From: Allobacillus halotolerans
Lineage (GTDB): Bacteria; Bacillota; Bacilli; Bacillales; Alkalibacillaceae
DNA length: 64,000 nucleotides
Reading direction: 5' to 3' (one strand)
Assembly (NCBI RefSeq): GCF_028743495.1
Contig: NZ_CP117968.1
Shown here: positions 16,591-25,394 of the stretch, piece after piece
Layout of the letters: the number at the start of each line of letters is the position of its first letter
Numbering within the stretch: position 1 is the first letter of the stretch
Notes under the pieces: generated by a model
What the model saw: the letters and a program-made list of their open reading frames with translations, nothing else
Databases searched by the model: none
What the model was told of the DNA's origin: nothing
Position numbers and translations under genes: made by a program

Positions 16591-17961
16591 ATGGCGAATA
16601 GATATGCTGTCGTGTTGGCAGCGGGAAAAGGAACACGCATGAAATCGAAGTTATATAAAGTGCTGCACCCCGTTTGTGGGAAGCCGATGGTCGAGCATGT
16701 TGTCGATCAGCTGGATGAGTTGCAGTTAAACCAACTGATTACTGTAGTAGGCCATGGAGCTGAAAAAGTTAAAGAACAGCTGGGAAGCCGTAGTGAATAT
16801 GCACTGCAGGAGGAACAGCTTGGAACAGGTCATGCGGTCCAAATGGCCGAGCCATTCATTGGGAATAATGAAGGAACGACCGTTGTCGTTTGTGGAGATA
16901 CCCCGCTACTGACAGCAGAGACATTGAAGCAATTAATGCAACATCATGAGAAAGAACAATCCGCCGTAACTGTGTTGACGACTGAACTTGAAAATCCATC
17001 AGGATATGGTCGTATTGTACGTAATGAATCAAATGAAGTAGCCAAAATTGTTGAAGATAAAGATGCAACTGATGAAGAAAAACAACTGACTGAGATCAAT
17101 ACCGGTACGTATTGTTTCGATAATAAAATGTTGTTCGAAGCGTTAAAGAATGTATCCAACTCGAATGCGCAAGGTGAGTATTATTTGCCTGATGTATTAG
17201 AGATTGCTAAAGATGAAGGAAAAAAGGTGACTGCATACTTAACTCCTGACGATAAAGAAACGATTGGAGTCAATGATCGTTTGGCGCTTTCCAAAGCAGA
17301 AAAACTGATGCAGAAGCGAATTAACGAAAAACATATGAAAAACGGTGTGACGTTAATTGACCCCGATCAGACATATATTGGCCCTGATGTCATAATTGAA
17401 CCGGATGTCGTCATCGAACCAGGTTGTCGGATTCAAGGGAAAACGACGATTCAATCCGATGTTTATGTCGGGTTAAACAGTGAGATCATCGACTGTGAGA
17501 TTGGTGAAGGCACGGAGATTCACCAAAGTGTACTGAAAGAAAGTAAGGTTGGCCGCCAAGTAAAAGTTGGCCCGTTCGCACATATTCGTCCAGAGAGTAC
17601 GCTCCAGGATGATGTAAAAGTCGGTAACTTTGTGGAAATCAAGAAAACGACGATGGGACAGAATAGTAAAGCTTCCCATTTATCGTATCTTGGTGATGCA
17701 GAAATCGGCGATGATGTGAATGTTGGTTGTGGTTCAATTACCGTCAATTATGATGGAAAAAGCAAACATAAAACAATTATAGAAGATGGCGTATTTATCG
17801 GGTGTAATTCGAATTTAGTTGCACCGGTTACACTAAAAGAAGGGTCCTATGTGGCTGCTGGCTCAACGATTACGAAAGACATCCCTGAGAAAGCATTGTC
17901 TATAGCCCGTGCACGTCAAGTAAATAAAGAAGGTTACGTTGAGCGTTTAAATAAAAAATAA
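16591..17961 (+). CDS. glmU: Bifunctional UDP-GlcNAc pyrophosphorylase / glucosamine-1-P acetyltransferase
   Basis: 456 residues. Makes UDP-N-acetylglucosamine for wall synthesis. The N-terminal uridyltransferase has the LAAGKGTRM signature (near 10-18); the C-terminal half is a left-handed beta-helix with hexapeptide repeats and the acetyltransferase active-site region (AHIRPES, GNFVEIKK, NYDGKSKHKT). The ATG at 16591 follows GGAGGGG; an earlier ATG at 16567 lies in the leader. prs follows after 18 bases. Confidence 0.97.
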   Translation: MANRYAVVLAAGKGTRMKSKLYKVLHPVCGKPMVEHVVDQLDELQLNQLITVVGHGAEKVKEQLGSRSEYALQEEQLGTGHAVQMAEPFIGNNEGTTVVVCGDTPLLTAETLKQLMQHHEKEQSAVTVLTTELENPSGYGRIVRNESNEVAKIVEDKDATDEEKQLTEINTGTYCFDNKMLFEALKNVSNSNAQGEYYLPDVLEIAKDEGKKVTAYLTPDDKETIGVNDRLALSKAEKLMQKRINEKHMKNGVTLIDPDQTYIGPDVIIEPDVVIEPGCRIQGKTTIQSDVYVGLNSEIIDCEIGEGTEIHQSVLKESKVGRQVKVGPFAHIRPESTLQDDVKVGNFVEIKKTTMGQNSKASHLSYLGDAEIGDDVNVGCGSITVNYDGKSKHKTIIEDGVFIGCNSNLVAPVTLKEGSYVAAGSTITKDIPEKALSIARARQVNKEGYVERLNKK

Positions 17962-17979
17962 TTGGTTGGAGGTTTCAAT

Positions 17980-18933
17980 ATGACTCGTCAATATCAAGAT
18001 GAATTTTTAAAGGTGTTCTCATTAAATTCAAACCCGAAGCTTGCTGAGGAAATTGCTGATCATATCGGTGTGGAATTAGGTAAAAGTTCTGTGAAGCGCT
18101 TCAGTGATGGTGAAGTACAAATCAATATCGAAGAAAGTGTGCGGGGCTGTGATGTATACGTTGTACAGTCGACTTCCAACCCGGTAAATGAGCATTTAAT
18201 GGAGTTATTGATTATGATTGACGCATTAAAACGTGCTTCCGCTCGTACAATCAATGTTGTCACACCATATTATGGCTATGCAAGACAAGATCGAAAAGCA
18301 AGATCCCGTGAACCGATCACCGCAAAATTGGTCGCCGATTTAATTGAAAAAGCAGGTGCCGATCGACTGATTACATTGGACTTTCATGCGGCTCAAATTC
18401 AAGGTTTCTTTGATATTCCAATTGATCACCTATTCGGCATGCCGATTTTAAGTCAATATTTTGAAGAAAAGCAACTGCAAGATGTCGTCGTTGTCTCTCC
18501 AGATCATGGGGGCGTAACACGTGCAAGACAGCTAGCCGACCGTTTGAAAGCACCGATTGCAATTATTGATAAAAGACGTCCACAACCGAACGTGGCAGAG
18601 GTCATGAACATTGTAGGTGAAGTTGAAGGCAAAACAGCGATTTTAATCGATGATATCATCGATACAGCGGGAACCATTACATTGGCAGCTGACGCTATGT
18701 TGGATAGCGGTGCGAAGGAAGTTTACGCATGCTGTACGCATCCGGTATTATCCGGTCCGGCAAATGACCGAATTGATCAGTCACCAATCAAGGAATTGAT
18801 TGTGACGAATACAATTCCATTGACTGAGCAAATTACTTCAAACAAAATCAAACAACTTTCTGTTGGTGAGTTAATTGCGGAATCGATTAAGCGTGTACAC
18901 GAGCACCGTTCAATCAGTACATTATTTAACTAA
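17980..18933 (+). CDS. prs: Ribose-phosphate pyrophosphokinase
   Basis: 317 residues. Makes PRPP from ribose-5-phosphate and ATP, the precursor of purines, pyrimidines, His and Trp, and the effector of PurR encoded upstream. It shows the KRFSDGE and YGYARQDRK segments and the PRPP-binding loop AILIDDIIDTAGT. The ATG at 17980 follows TTGGAGG. It forms an operon with glmU. Confidence 0.97.
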   Translation: MTRQYQDEFLKVFSLNSNPKLAEEIADHIGVELGKSSVKRFSDGEVQINIEESVRGCDVYVVQSTSNPVNEHLMELLIMIDALKRASARTINVVTPYYGYARQDRKARSREPITAKLVADLIEKAGADRLITLDFHAAQIQGFFDIPIDHLFGMPILSQYFEEKQLQDVVVVSPDHGGVTRARQLADRLKAPIAIIDKRRPQPNVAEVMNIVGEVEGKTAILIDDIIDTAGTITLAADAMLDSGAKEVYACCTHPVLSGPANDRIDQSPIKELIVTNTIPLTEQITSNKIKQLSVGELIAESIKRVHEHRSISTLFN

Positions 18934-18980
18934 GGTTTCATTCAAATAAGCTAAAATTTTAAAAAAGCTGTCTAAAAGGT

Positions 18981-18986
18981 TATAAT
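18981..18986 (+). promoter_or_regulatory. Possible -10 box of the ctc promoter
   Basis: A perfect TATAAT 52 bases before the ctc ATG. The -35 position is AT-rich with no clear box. The SigB boxes that drive ctc in B. subtilis are not visible here. Confidence 0.45.
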
Positions 18987-19037
18987 AGAGAAGAATACAA
19001 ATATACTGGAAATTATTTATGGAGGAAGTGAAAAATT

Positions 19038-19676
19038 ATGGCTGCAACAATCGAAGGTAAAGCAAGAACAGATTTACGTATTTCCAATACAAAAAAATTG
19101 AGAGGCGAAGGTCAAATCCCAGGCGTTTTATATGGAAAAGGGAAAGAGCCTGTTAATATTTCTGTAGATGGAATCGATTTAATCAAAAAGGTACGTGAAG
19201 AAGGTAGGAACGCTGTATTCTCTGTTAAATTAGATAATGGGAATGCTTATGATGCCATGTTATATGATTATCAACAAGATTCAATCAAAGGCGAATTGAC
19301 GCATGTTGATTTCTATATGGTGGACATGTCTCAAGAAGTAGATGTGGAAGTTTCCATCAACCTTGACGGAGAAGCGATTGGTGAAAAAGACGGTGGTGTC
19401 AGACAGCAACCAATGCATGTCTTGAATATTCGTTCGACTCCAGGAAATATTCCTGAAGAGATCTTGATCGATATTTCTGAGTTAAACATTGGCGATGTCA
19501 TCACTGTTGGCGATCTTAAAGGTGATAAAAACTACGAGATCATGGACGACGATGAAACGACCATCATTACGATCTTACCACCACAGCAAGAGGAAGTTGA
19601 AACAGAAGATGATGGCGAGGAGCCAGCAGAACCAGAATTGGTTGATGCTAAAGATGATGAAGAGGAAGAAAAATAA
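19038..19676 (+). CDS. ctc: 50S ribosomal protein L25 / general stress protein Ctc
   Basis: 212 residues. Binds 5S rRNA through the N-terminal L25 domain (about 1-95, with RKLRGEGQIPGVLYG-like sequence) and carries a C-terminal TL5 domain (about 100-185). The last 25 residues are almost all acidic. In B. subtilis Ctc is stress-induced by SigB. The ribosome binding site GGAGGAAGTG precedes the ATG. It is flanked by its own putative promoter and terminator. Confidence 0.94.
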   Translation: MAATIEGKARTDLRISNTKKLRGEGQIPGVLYGKGKEPVNISVDGIDLIKKVREEGRNAVFSVKLDNGNAYDAMLYDYQQDSIKGELTHVDFYMVDMSQEVDVEVSINLDGEAIGEKDGGVRQQPMHVLNIRSTPGNIPEEILIDISELNIGDVITVGDLKGDKNYEIMDDDETTIITILPPQQEEVETEDDGEEPAEPELVDAKDDEEEEK

Positions 19677-19699
19677 GTCCGTCTTCATAGCATGAATGA

Positions 19700-19737
19700 A
19701 ACAGATCGGAGCACGATATGGCGCTTCGATCTGTTTT
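19700..19737 (+). terminator. Terminator after ctc
   Basis: ACAGATCGGAGC pairs with GCTTCGATCTGT (one mismatch), followed by TTTT. It is 24 bases after the ctc stop. Confidence 0.75.
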
Positions 19738-19880
19738 CATGTTGCATTTTTTTCAATTAGACTGGCATGGCACGAAGCTTCTCAGGGTAAACTTGAATAA
19801 GATGGTATGGCCCATTGAGGGTAGGATAATCGCTGTTTAACGATTGTTAGTCGATGGACAAAAAGGAGATAAAGACAGTC

Positions 19881-20438
19881 ATGAAATGTATTGTTGGGTT
19901 AGGGAATCCAGGCTTAAAGTATAAGCATACAAGACATAATATCGGATTTGACGTGATTGATTACTTGGTGAAGCAGAATGGCTGGAAGCTTAAAAAAGGG
20001 AAGTTTGAAGCCCATTATGCTGTTGAAAACTGGCAAGGAGAAAAGGTGCTCATACTTAAACCACAAACCTTTATGAATCTATCCGGCCAATCCGTCAGAC
20101 AGGCAATGGATTTTTACGAGATCGATCCTAAGAACTTGCTTGTCATTTACGACGACTTGGATCTTCCGGCGGGTAAAATCCGTCTTAGACATACAGGAGG
20201 CCATGGTGGTCACAATGGTATGAGGAATATTATCGAGCATCTTGGGGTAAAGGAATTTAACCGAGTCCGTTTTGGAATCGGCAGACCTGACACAAATATC
20301 GATATCGTCCATTATGTGCTCAGTAAATTTTCCAAACAAGAAAAGGAAACGATCAACTCATCCATCGTGAAAACTTATGATGCTTGTGAAGCATGGATGG
20401 ATACGGCATTTCCGGAAGTGATGAATCAGTTTAATTAA
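19881..20438 (+). CDS. pth: Peptidyl-tRNA hydrolase (SpoVC)
   Basis: 185 residues. Frees tRNA from prematurely released peptidyl-tRNA. The IVGLGNPGLKYKHTRHNIGFD region holds the catalytic His (HN); LKPQTFMNLSG, the catalytic Asp in IYDDLDLP and GGHGGHNGMRNI follow in order. The ATG at 19881 starts directly before the conserved core and has AAGGAG 12 bases upstream. An ATG at 19854 would put that site inside the gene. Confidence 0.95.
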   Translation: MKCIVGLGNPGLKYKHTRHNIGFDVIDYLVKQNGWKLKKGKFEAHYAVENWQGEKVLILKPQTFMNLSGQSVRQAMDFYEIDPKNLLVIYDDLDLPAGKIRLRHTGGHGGHNGMRNIIEHLGVKEFNRVRFGIGRPDTNIDIVHYVLSKFSKQEKETINSSIVKTYDACEAWMDTAFPEVMNQFN

Positions 20439-20523
20439 AAACCGTTTGAAGACTTACCGACAGAATAAATTTGCTTCTTCTTGGAAAAGCTAGTCACTAG
20501 CTTATGATGAGGAGGAGATATCG

Positions 20524-20751
20524 ATGGCGATTCAGATGACATGTCGGCATTGTGGAGAATCTATGGGTGAGTTGAAAGAGCATCCGCGTGTATTCGATTT
20601 ATTGAATCAAGAGTTATCAACAGAGGAATCGAATCATATGATGAAAGAAAATCAGCAAGGTGATTTGATGCTACAATTGGTTTGCGAAACATGTGAAGAA
20701 ACACTCACGCAGAACCCGGGTTTATTTGAAAATGATAATTTTATTCACTAA
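20524..20751 (+). CDS. fin: Anti-sigma-F factor Fin (YabK)
   Basis: 75 residues. In B. subtilis Fin is made in the forespore under SigF and SigG and binds core RNA polymerase, helping switch from SigF to SigG. Two zinc-ligand pairs, CRHC (residues 7-10) and CETC (near 58-61), agree with the zinc-dependent family. AGGAGGAG precedes the ATG. A perfect palindrome, AAGCTAGT-C-ACTAGCTT, lies just upstream at 20487-20503. It sits between pth and mfd as in B. subtilis. Confidence 0.93.
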   Translation: MAIQMTCRHCGESMGELKEHPRVFDLLNQELSTEESNHMMKENQQGDLMLQLVCETCEETLTQNPGLFENDNFIH

Positions 20752-20777
20752 GCTTTGGTACACGCCAAAGCATTTTT
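20752..20777 (+). terminator. Terminator after fin
   Basis: A 7-bp stem GCTTTGG / CCAAAGC with a short loop, followed by ATTTTT, directly after the fin stop codon. Confidence 0.75.
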
Positions 20778-20825
20778 CCATTCAATGAATCCGAAGAGGG
20801 ACGTATCGAGCTAGGGGGAGAGCAG

Positions 20826-23800
20826 ATGAAAGGATTAAAGGATTATTTAAGCTTACAAGATGATTTTGTACATATAATTAATGGGATTAAGGGTGAAATG
20901 CGTGAACAGCTTGTTTCCGGGTTAACGAACTCGTTACGTAACTTTTTAATGGTTATGGCTCATGAGTCGACGAATCGTCCGGTAGTCGTCGTCACGCCTC
21001 AATTGAATCAAGCGCAACAGTTATACGATGATCTACAAGGGTTGACGGAAAACCCAGATCAATTGTATTTATACCCGATTAACGAAATGCTGCCCGCTGA
21101 GATTATGACTGCCTCCCCTGAATTGAAATCACAGCGGATTGAGGCGAAAAACCGCTGGCAAGAGAAAGAAAATGGAATTTTCATCGTCCCTGTTGCTGGG
21201 TTGAAACGGCTCATGCCACCGAAGCAAACAGCCAGTGACTTGTCTCTCACCATTGAAACAGGAAAAGAGTATTCATTGGACGATACAATGGCGCGTCTCG
21301 TTACCATGGGTTATAAAGTGACGGATATGGTTTCTTCACCTGGAGAAGCAAGTAAGCGTGGGGGCATCATTGATATCTATCCTTTGACGAATGTCTATCC
21401 GATCCGGATTGAATGGTTCGACGACGAAGTTGAATCGATCCGGTACTTCGATGTTGGCTCGCAACGTTCCATTGAAGAATTGAACCAAATCGAAATCACC
21501 GCAACGGAAGAATGGATCTTTACGGATGAACAAATGAAAAAAGCAGGTGACAAGCTAGAAAAACTCCTGCAAAAATCGCTGAAAAATATTCATTCTGACC
21601 AAGAGAAACAGCAATTGAACGAGCAATTATCGCATGATATTGAACGATTAAAAGAAGGACAGCCGTTTGATGGAATCTATCAGTATCTATCATTGCTTTA
21701 TGAGGATGTTTATAGTTTAGTAGATTATTTTCCGAAGAACAGCTTATTTATATTCGATGAAATGAGCCGAATCACAGAGACGGCAGAACGGTTAGACCGT
21801 GAAGAAGCTACTTGGCATACAGACTTACTCGATCAACGGATGATTGTGGAAGATTTAACATTTTCGTTTACATGGGAAGAAGTTTTTGAAAAGATCGATC
21901 ATCAACGAATTTATCTCTCTTTATTTTTAAGACATATACCAAATACGAAACCCGATAATTTAGTAAACATCTCCAGTCGTCAAATGCAACAGTTTCATGG
22001 TCAAATGAACCTGTTGAAAAGTGAGATGAAACGCTGGAATAAAGCGGGATTTTCGGTAATCATTTATGCGGCGGACGAAGAGCGAGTCGACCGTGTTCTT
22101 CGTGTGCTCGATGATTACGGCATTGCTGCAAGAGTTGGTATTCGACCTATAAGCGTTCCACTTGAAGAGCCAGTTGTTTTACAAGGTGACTTGAACGAAG
22201 GTTTTGAGATGCCGGCGTACAAGCTAGCTGTTTTAACAGAGGAAGAATTATTTAAAAAGAAAAAACCGAAAAAACGCAGGCGTCAAAAAGTCTCGAATGC
22301 TGAACGAATAAAAAGCTATCAAGAATTGAATAAAGGCGATTATGTCGTTCACAACAGTCACGGAATCGGGAAGTATCTTGGCATAGAAACGTTAGAGGTC
22401 AACGGACTTCATAAAGATTATATGGTCGTTCGGTACTCAGGAAACGACAAGCTTTTTGTTCCGACTGATCAAATCGATCAAGTTCAAAAATATGTTGCGT
22501 CGGAAGGAAAAGAACCGAAGCTATACCGACTGGGAGGCAGCGAATGGAAAAAGGTCAAGTCGCGGGTCAAGTCTTCTGTAGAGGATATTGCCGACGATCT
22601 AATTAAGCTTTATGCTGAGCGTGAAGCAGCTCAGGGTCATCAGTTTGGTCCAGATACAGAAATGCAGAAAGACTTTGAAATGGCTTTTCCTTATCAAGAA
22701 ACGGAAGATCAGCTTCGTTGTATCGAAGAGATTAAAAGTGATATGGAAAAAACGCAACCGATGGATCGTCTACTTTGTGGAGACGTTGGTTACGGGAAGA
22801 CAGAAGTTGCCATTCGAGCAGTCTTTAAAGCGATTGTCGAAGGAAAACAAGCAGCTGTGTTAGTTCCGACAACCATTTTGGCACAACAGCATTTCGAAAC
22901 GTTTCAAGAACGTTTTAAGGAATTCGGCGTAAACGTCGGTCTGCTTAGTCGGTTCAGAACACCGAAGCAGCAGAAAGAAACGATTGATCAACTCCGAAAA
23001 GGGTTGGTTGATGTCGTCATTGGAACGCATCGTGTCTTATCCAAGGATGTTGTGTTTAAAGATTTGGGCCTATTGATCGTCGATGAAGAACAACGTTTTG
23101 GCGTGAAACACAAAGAGCGAATTAAACAACTGAAAACAAATGTCGATGTATTAACGTTGACAGCGACACCAATTCCAAGAACGTTGCACATGTCGATGGT
23201 AGGGGTGCGTGATCTTTCTGTTATTGAAACCCCACCGGAAAACCGTTTTCCAATTCAAACATACGTAGTGGAATATAATCCACTACTCATTCGGGATGCC
23301 ATTGAGCGAGAATTGGCGAGAGGCGGCCAAGTATTTTTCTTATACAATCGAGTCGATATGATTGATCGTGTCGCTGCGCAAATCAATGAACTCGTTGAAG
23401 ATGCACGTGTGGTTTACGCCCATGGTCAAATGAATGAACGTCAGTTAGAAAACATCATGCTGGAGTTTTTAGAAGGTGAAGCGGATGTATTAGTCAGTAC
23501 GACCATTATTGAAACGGGTGTTGATATACCGAACGTGAACACCTTAATTGTGAATGATGCAGATAAAATGGGATTAAGCCAACTTTATCAAATCCGTGGT
23601 CGTGTCGGTCGGTCGAATCGATTAGCTTATGCTTATTTTACTTATCAACAAAATAAAGTTCTGTCTGAAGTCGCTGAGAAGCGTCTCGAAGCCATTAAGG
23701 AATTTACCGAGCTCGGAAGTGGCTTTAAAATCGCCATGCGTGACCTATCGATTCGGGGTGCCGGAAACCTTCTTGGAACGGAGCAACACGGATTTATCGA

Positions 23801-24365
23801 TTCCGTTGGTTTTGACTTGTACTCACAAATGCTGAATGATGCGGTTCGTGCCAAACAACAAGGGGTTTCTTATGAAGAAGCAAAACCATTTGAAGTTGAA
23901 ATTGGTCTCGACCTGGACGCCTATATTCCTGAATCTTATATTCAAGATGAAGGACAAAAAATTCAGATGTACAAACGCATTCAAGCTTTGGAATCTATCC
24001 AAGAAACGTACGATTTGAATGACGAATTATTAGATCGTTTCGGTGAGTATCCAGATGAAGTCGGAAACTTACTGCAAATTTCAAGAATACGCCTACATGG
24101 AAAAGAGAACAAAATTGAATCGATCCATGAGTCGAAACAAAAAATCGAATGTCTCATGGAAGCTGAACAAAGCCAACAAATTGATGGTGCAAAGCTATTT
24201 GAGTTAGCCAACGAATATGGGCGAACCATCCAATTGGGAACAGAAGGGCGACAATTGAAAATTGTATTCCAGTTTTCCAGACAAAATAAAACAATTCGTC
24301 ACGATCAACTTGAAGATTTCCTATCTAAGCTTCATCAGGCAAAAATTTCATCAAACAATGAATAG
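20826..24365 (+). CDS. mfd: Transcription-repair coupling factor Mfd
   Basis: 1179 residues. A DNA translocase that removes RNA polymerase stalled at lesions and recruits UvrA. The N-terminal UvrB-like module (about 1-350) is followed by the RNA polymerase-interacting domain (YVVHNSHGIGKYLG, near 505), the RecG-like helicase core with Walker A GDVGYGKTE and the box IVDEEQRFG, motif III TATPIPRT and a C-terminal regulatory domain. Length is normal (B. subtilis 1177). Confidence 0.97.
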   Translation: MKGLKDYLSLQDDFVHIINGIKGEMREQLVSGLTNSLRNFLMVMAHESTNRPVVVVTPQLNQAQQLYDDLQGLTENPDQLYLYPINEMLPAEIMTASPELKSQRIEAKNRWQEKENGIFIVPVAGLKRLMPPKQTASDLSLTIETGKEYSLDDTMARLVTMGYKVTDMVSSPGEASKRGGIIDIYPLTNVYPIRIEWFDDEVESIRYFDVGSQRSIEELNQIEITATEEWIFTDEQMKKAGDKLEKLLQKSLKNIHSDQEKQQLNEQLSHDIERLKEGQPFDGIYQYLSLLYEDVYSLVDYFPKNSLFIFDEMSRITETAERLDREEATWHTDLLDQRMIVEDLTFSFTWEEVFEKIDHQRIYLSLFLRHIPNTKPDNLVNISSRQMQQFHGQMNLLKSEMKRWNKAGFSVIIYAADEERVDRVLRVLDDYGIAARVGIRPISVPLEEPVVLQGDLNEGFEMPAYKLAVLTEEELFKKKKPKKRRRQKVSNAERIKSYQELNKGDYVVHNSHGIGKYLGIETLEVNGLHKDYMVVRYSGNDKLFVPTDQIDQVQKYVASEGKEPKLYRLGGSEWKKVKSRVKSSVEDIADDLIKLYAEREAAQGHQFGPDTEMQKDFEMAFPYQETEDQLRCIEEIKSDMEKTQPMDRLLCGDVGYGKTEVAIRAVFKAIVEGKQAAVLVPTTILAQQHFETFQERFKEFGVNVGLLSRFRTPKQQKETIDQLRKGLVDVVIGTHRVLSKDVVFKDLGLLIVDEEQRFGVKHKERIKQLKTNVDVLTLTATPIPRTLHMSMVGVRDLSVIETPPENRFPIQTYVVEYNPLLIRDAIERELARGGQVFFLYNRVDMIDRVAAQINELVEDARVVYAHGQMNERQLENIMLEFLEGEADVLVSTTIIETGVDIPNVNTLIVNDADKMGLSQLYQIRGRVGRSNRLAYAYFTYQQNKVLSEVAEKRLEAIKEFTELGSGFKIAMRDLSIRGAGNLLGTEQHGFIDSVGFDLYSQMLNDAVRAKQQGVSYEEAKPFEVEIGLDLDAYIPESYIQDEGQKIQMYKRIQALESIQETYDLNDELLDRFGEYPDEVGNLLQISRIRLHGKENKIESIHESKQKIECLMEAEQSQQIDGAKLFELANEYGRTIQLGTEGRQLKIVFQFSRQNKTIRHDQLEDFLSKLHQAKISSNNE

Positions 24366-24473
24366 TTCATCGCCACTGTTTTATACTAACAATTACTAGC
24401 AGGTGATTTAGCCAGGAATCCTTTAGCAAGGCTTCACCCATGCAAGTACATCAAAGAAAGTGGGGATTCGAAG

Positions 24474-25007
24474 ATGAAAGCAACAGGAATTGTACGCCGT
24501 ATTGATGACCTCGGACGAGTTGTTGTTCCGAAAGAAATCAGGCGAACATTGAGAATTCGGGAAGGAGATCCTCTCGAGATTTTTGTTGCCCGTGAAGGAG
24601 AAGTTATCTTAAAAAAATACTCTCCGATTAATGAGCTTAGTGAATTCGCCGATGAATATGTACAATCGCTTTTTGAAGCAGTTGGGCAAAAAATTCTCAT
24701 TGCAGATCGGGATGAATTTATTGCGACGGCGGGAGTCAGTAAAAAAGAGTACTTGAATAAAAACATTGGAGAGCTAATTGAAAAAGCAATGGAAGACCGA
24801 GAAGCGGTTGTCGAGAAGAACGAATACACATTGGAAATCGTTGATGGAATTGAAGAGAAAGTAGCATCCTATTTAATTCAACCGATCATCTCCAATGGCG
24901 ACCCCGTCGGAAGTATCATCTTATTTACAGATAAAGATTCTGTCACCGACGTGGAAATAAAACTTTGCCAAACTGCTGCCAGCTTCCTTGCCCGCCAAAT
25001 GGAATAA
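24474..25007 (+). CDS. spoVT: Stage V sporulation transcription factor SpoVT
   Basis: 177 residues. Forespore regulator that modulates SigG genes. The N-terminal AbrB-type DNA-binding domain (ATGIVRRIDDLGRVVVPKEI, residues 3-22) is followed by a GAF-like domain (about 55-177). It is a paralogue of abrB at 5237. In B. subtilis it is transcribed by SigG; I did not find a convincing box. Confidence 0.95.
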   Translation: MKATGIVRRIDDLGRVVVPKEIRRTLRIREGDPLEIFVAREGEVILKKYSPINELSEFADEYVQSLFEAVGQKILIADRDEFIATAGVSKKEYLNKNIGELIEKAMEDREAVVEKNEYTLEIVDGIEEKVASYLIQPIISNGDPVGSIILFTDKDSVTDVEIKLCQTAASFLARQME

Positions 25008-25015
25008 AACTCATT

Positions 25016-25047
25016 AAAGCCTGCTGGAAAAGTCCGGTAGGCTTTTT
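25016..25047 (+). terminator. Terminator after spoVT
   Basis: A 12-bp stem (25016-25027 with 25034-25044, with G-U pairs) then TTTTT, 9 bases after the stop. Confidence 0.8.
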
Positions 25048-25088
25048 GCATGTTTACAGAAACGTTCTCATCGCTTAAGACATCGCGC

Positions 25089-25277
25089 TGACTGTGCAAA
25101 GAACGTGCGTGACTGTTCAAAGAATGCATGTGACCGTTCAAAAAACGCGCGTGACTGTTCAAAGTGGCGGGCTGACTGTTCAAAAAGCGTGCGTGACCGT
25201 TCAAAGTAGCGGGCTGACCGTTCAAAAAACGCACGTGACCGTTCAAATCATTGCGTTGACTGTTCAAAGAACGCGTG
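25089..25277. repeat. Intergenic 21-bp tandem repeat array (9 units)
   Basis: Nine contiguous 21-bp units, each starting TGACTGTTCAAA or TGACCGTTCAAA (one has TGTGCAAA), followed by a variable GC-rich tail such as AAACGCGCG or GTGGCGGGC. It fills most of the gap between the spoVT terminator and yabM. The 21-base period leaves open frames on both strands, reading as V-T-V-Q repeats on +, but none has a start signal. The core resembles the array at 3198. Confidence 0.92.
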
Positions 25278-25394
25278 TAACTATGCTTCATCCATCAACC
25301 AAAGAAAGAGATTCTTCACGCATCAAACTATGATAAAGTAAAAGGAGACTCAAACGTTCTAAAAGATTGAATTTTTGTTGGAAGTGAAGTTTTT

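Noticed and set aside
25094..25333. Reading frames with V-T-V-Q repeats (+) and L-N-S/G repeats (-) in the 21-bp array
   Set aside because: By-product of a 21-base period. Open frames exist on both strands, and none has a start signal.
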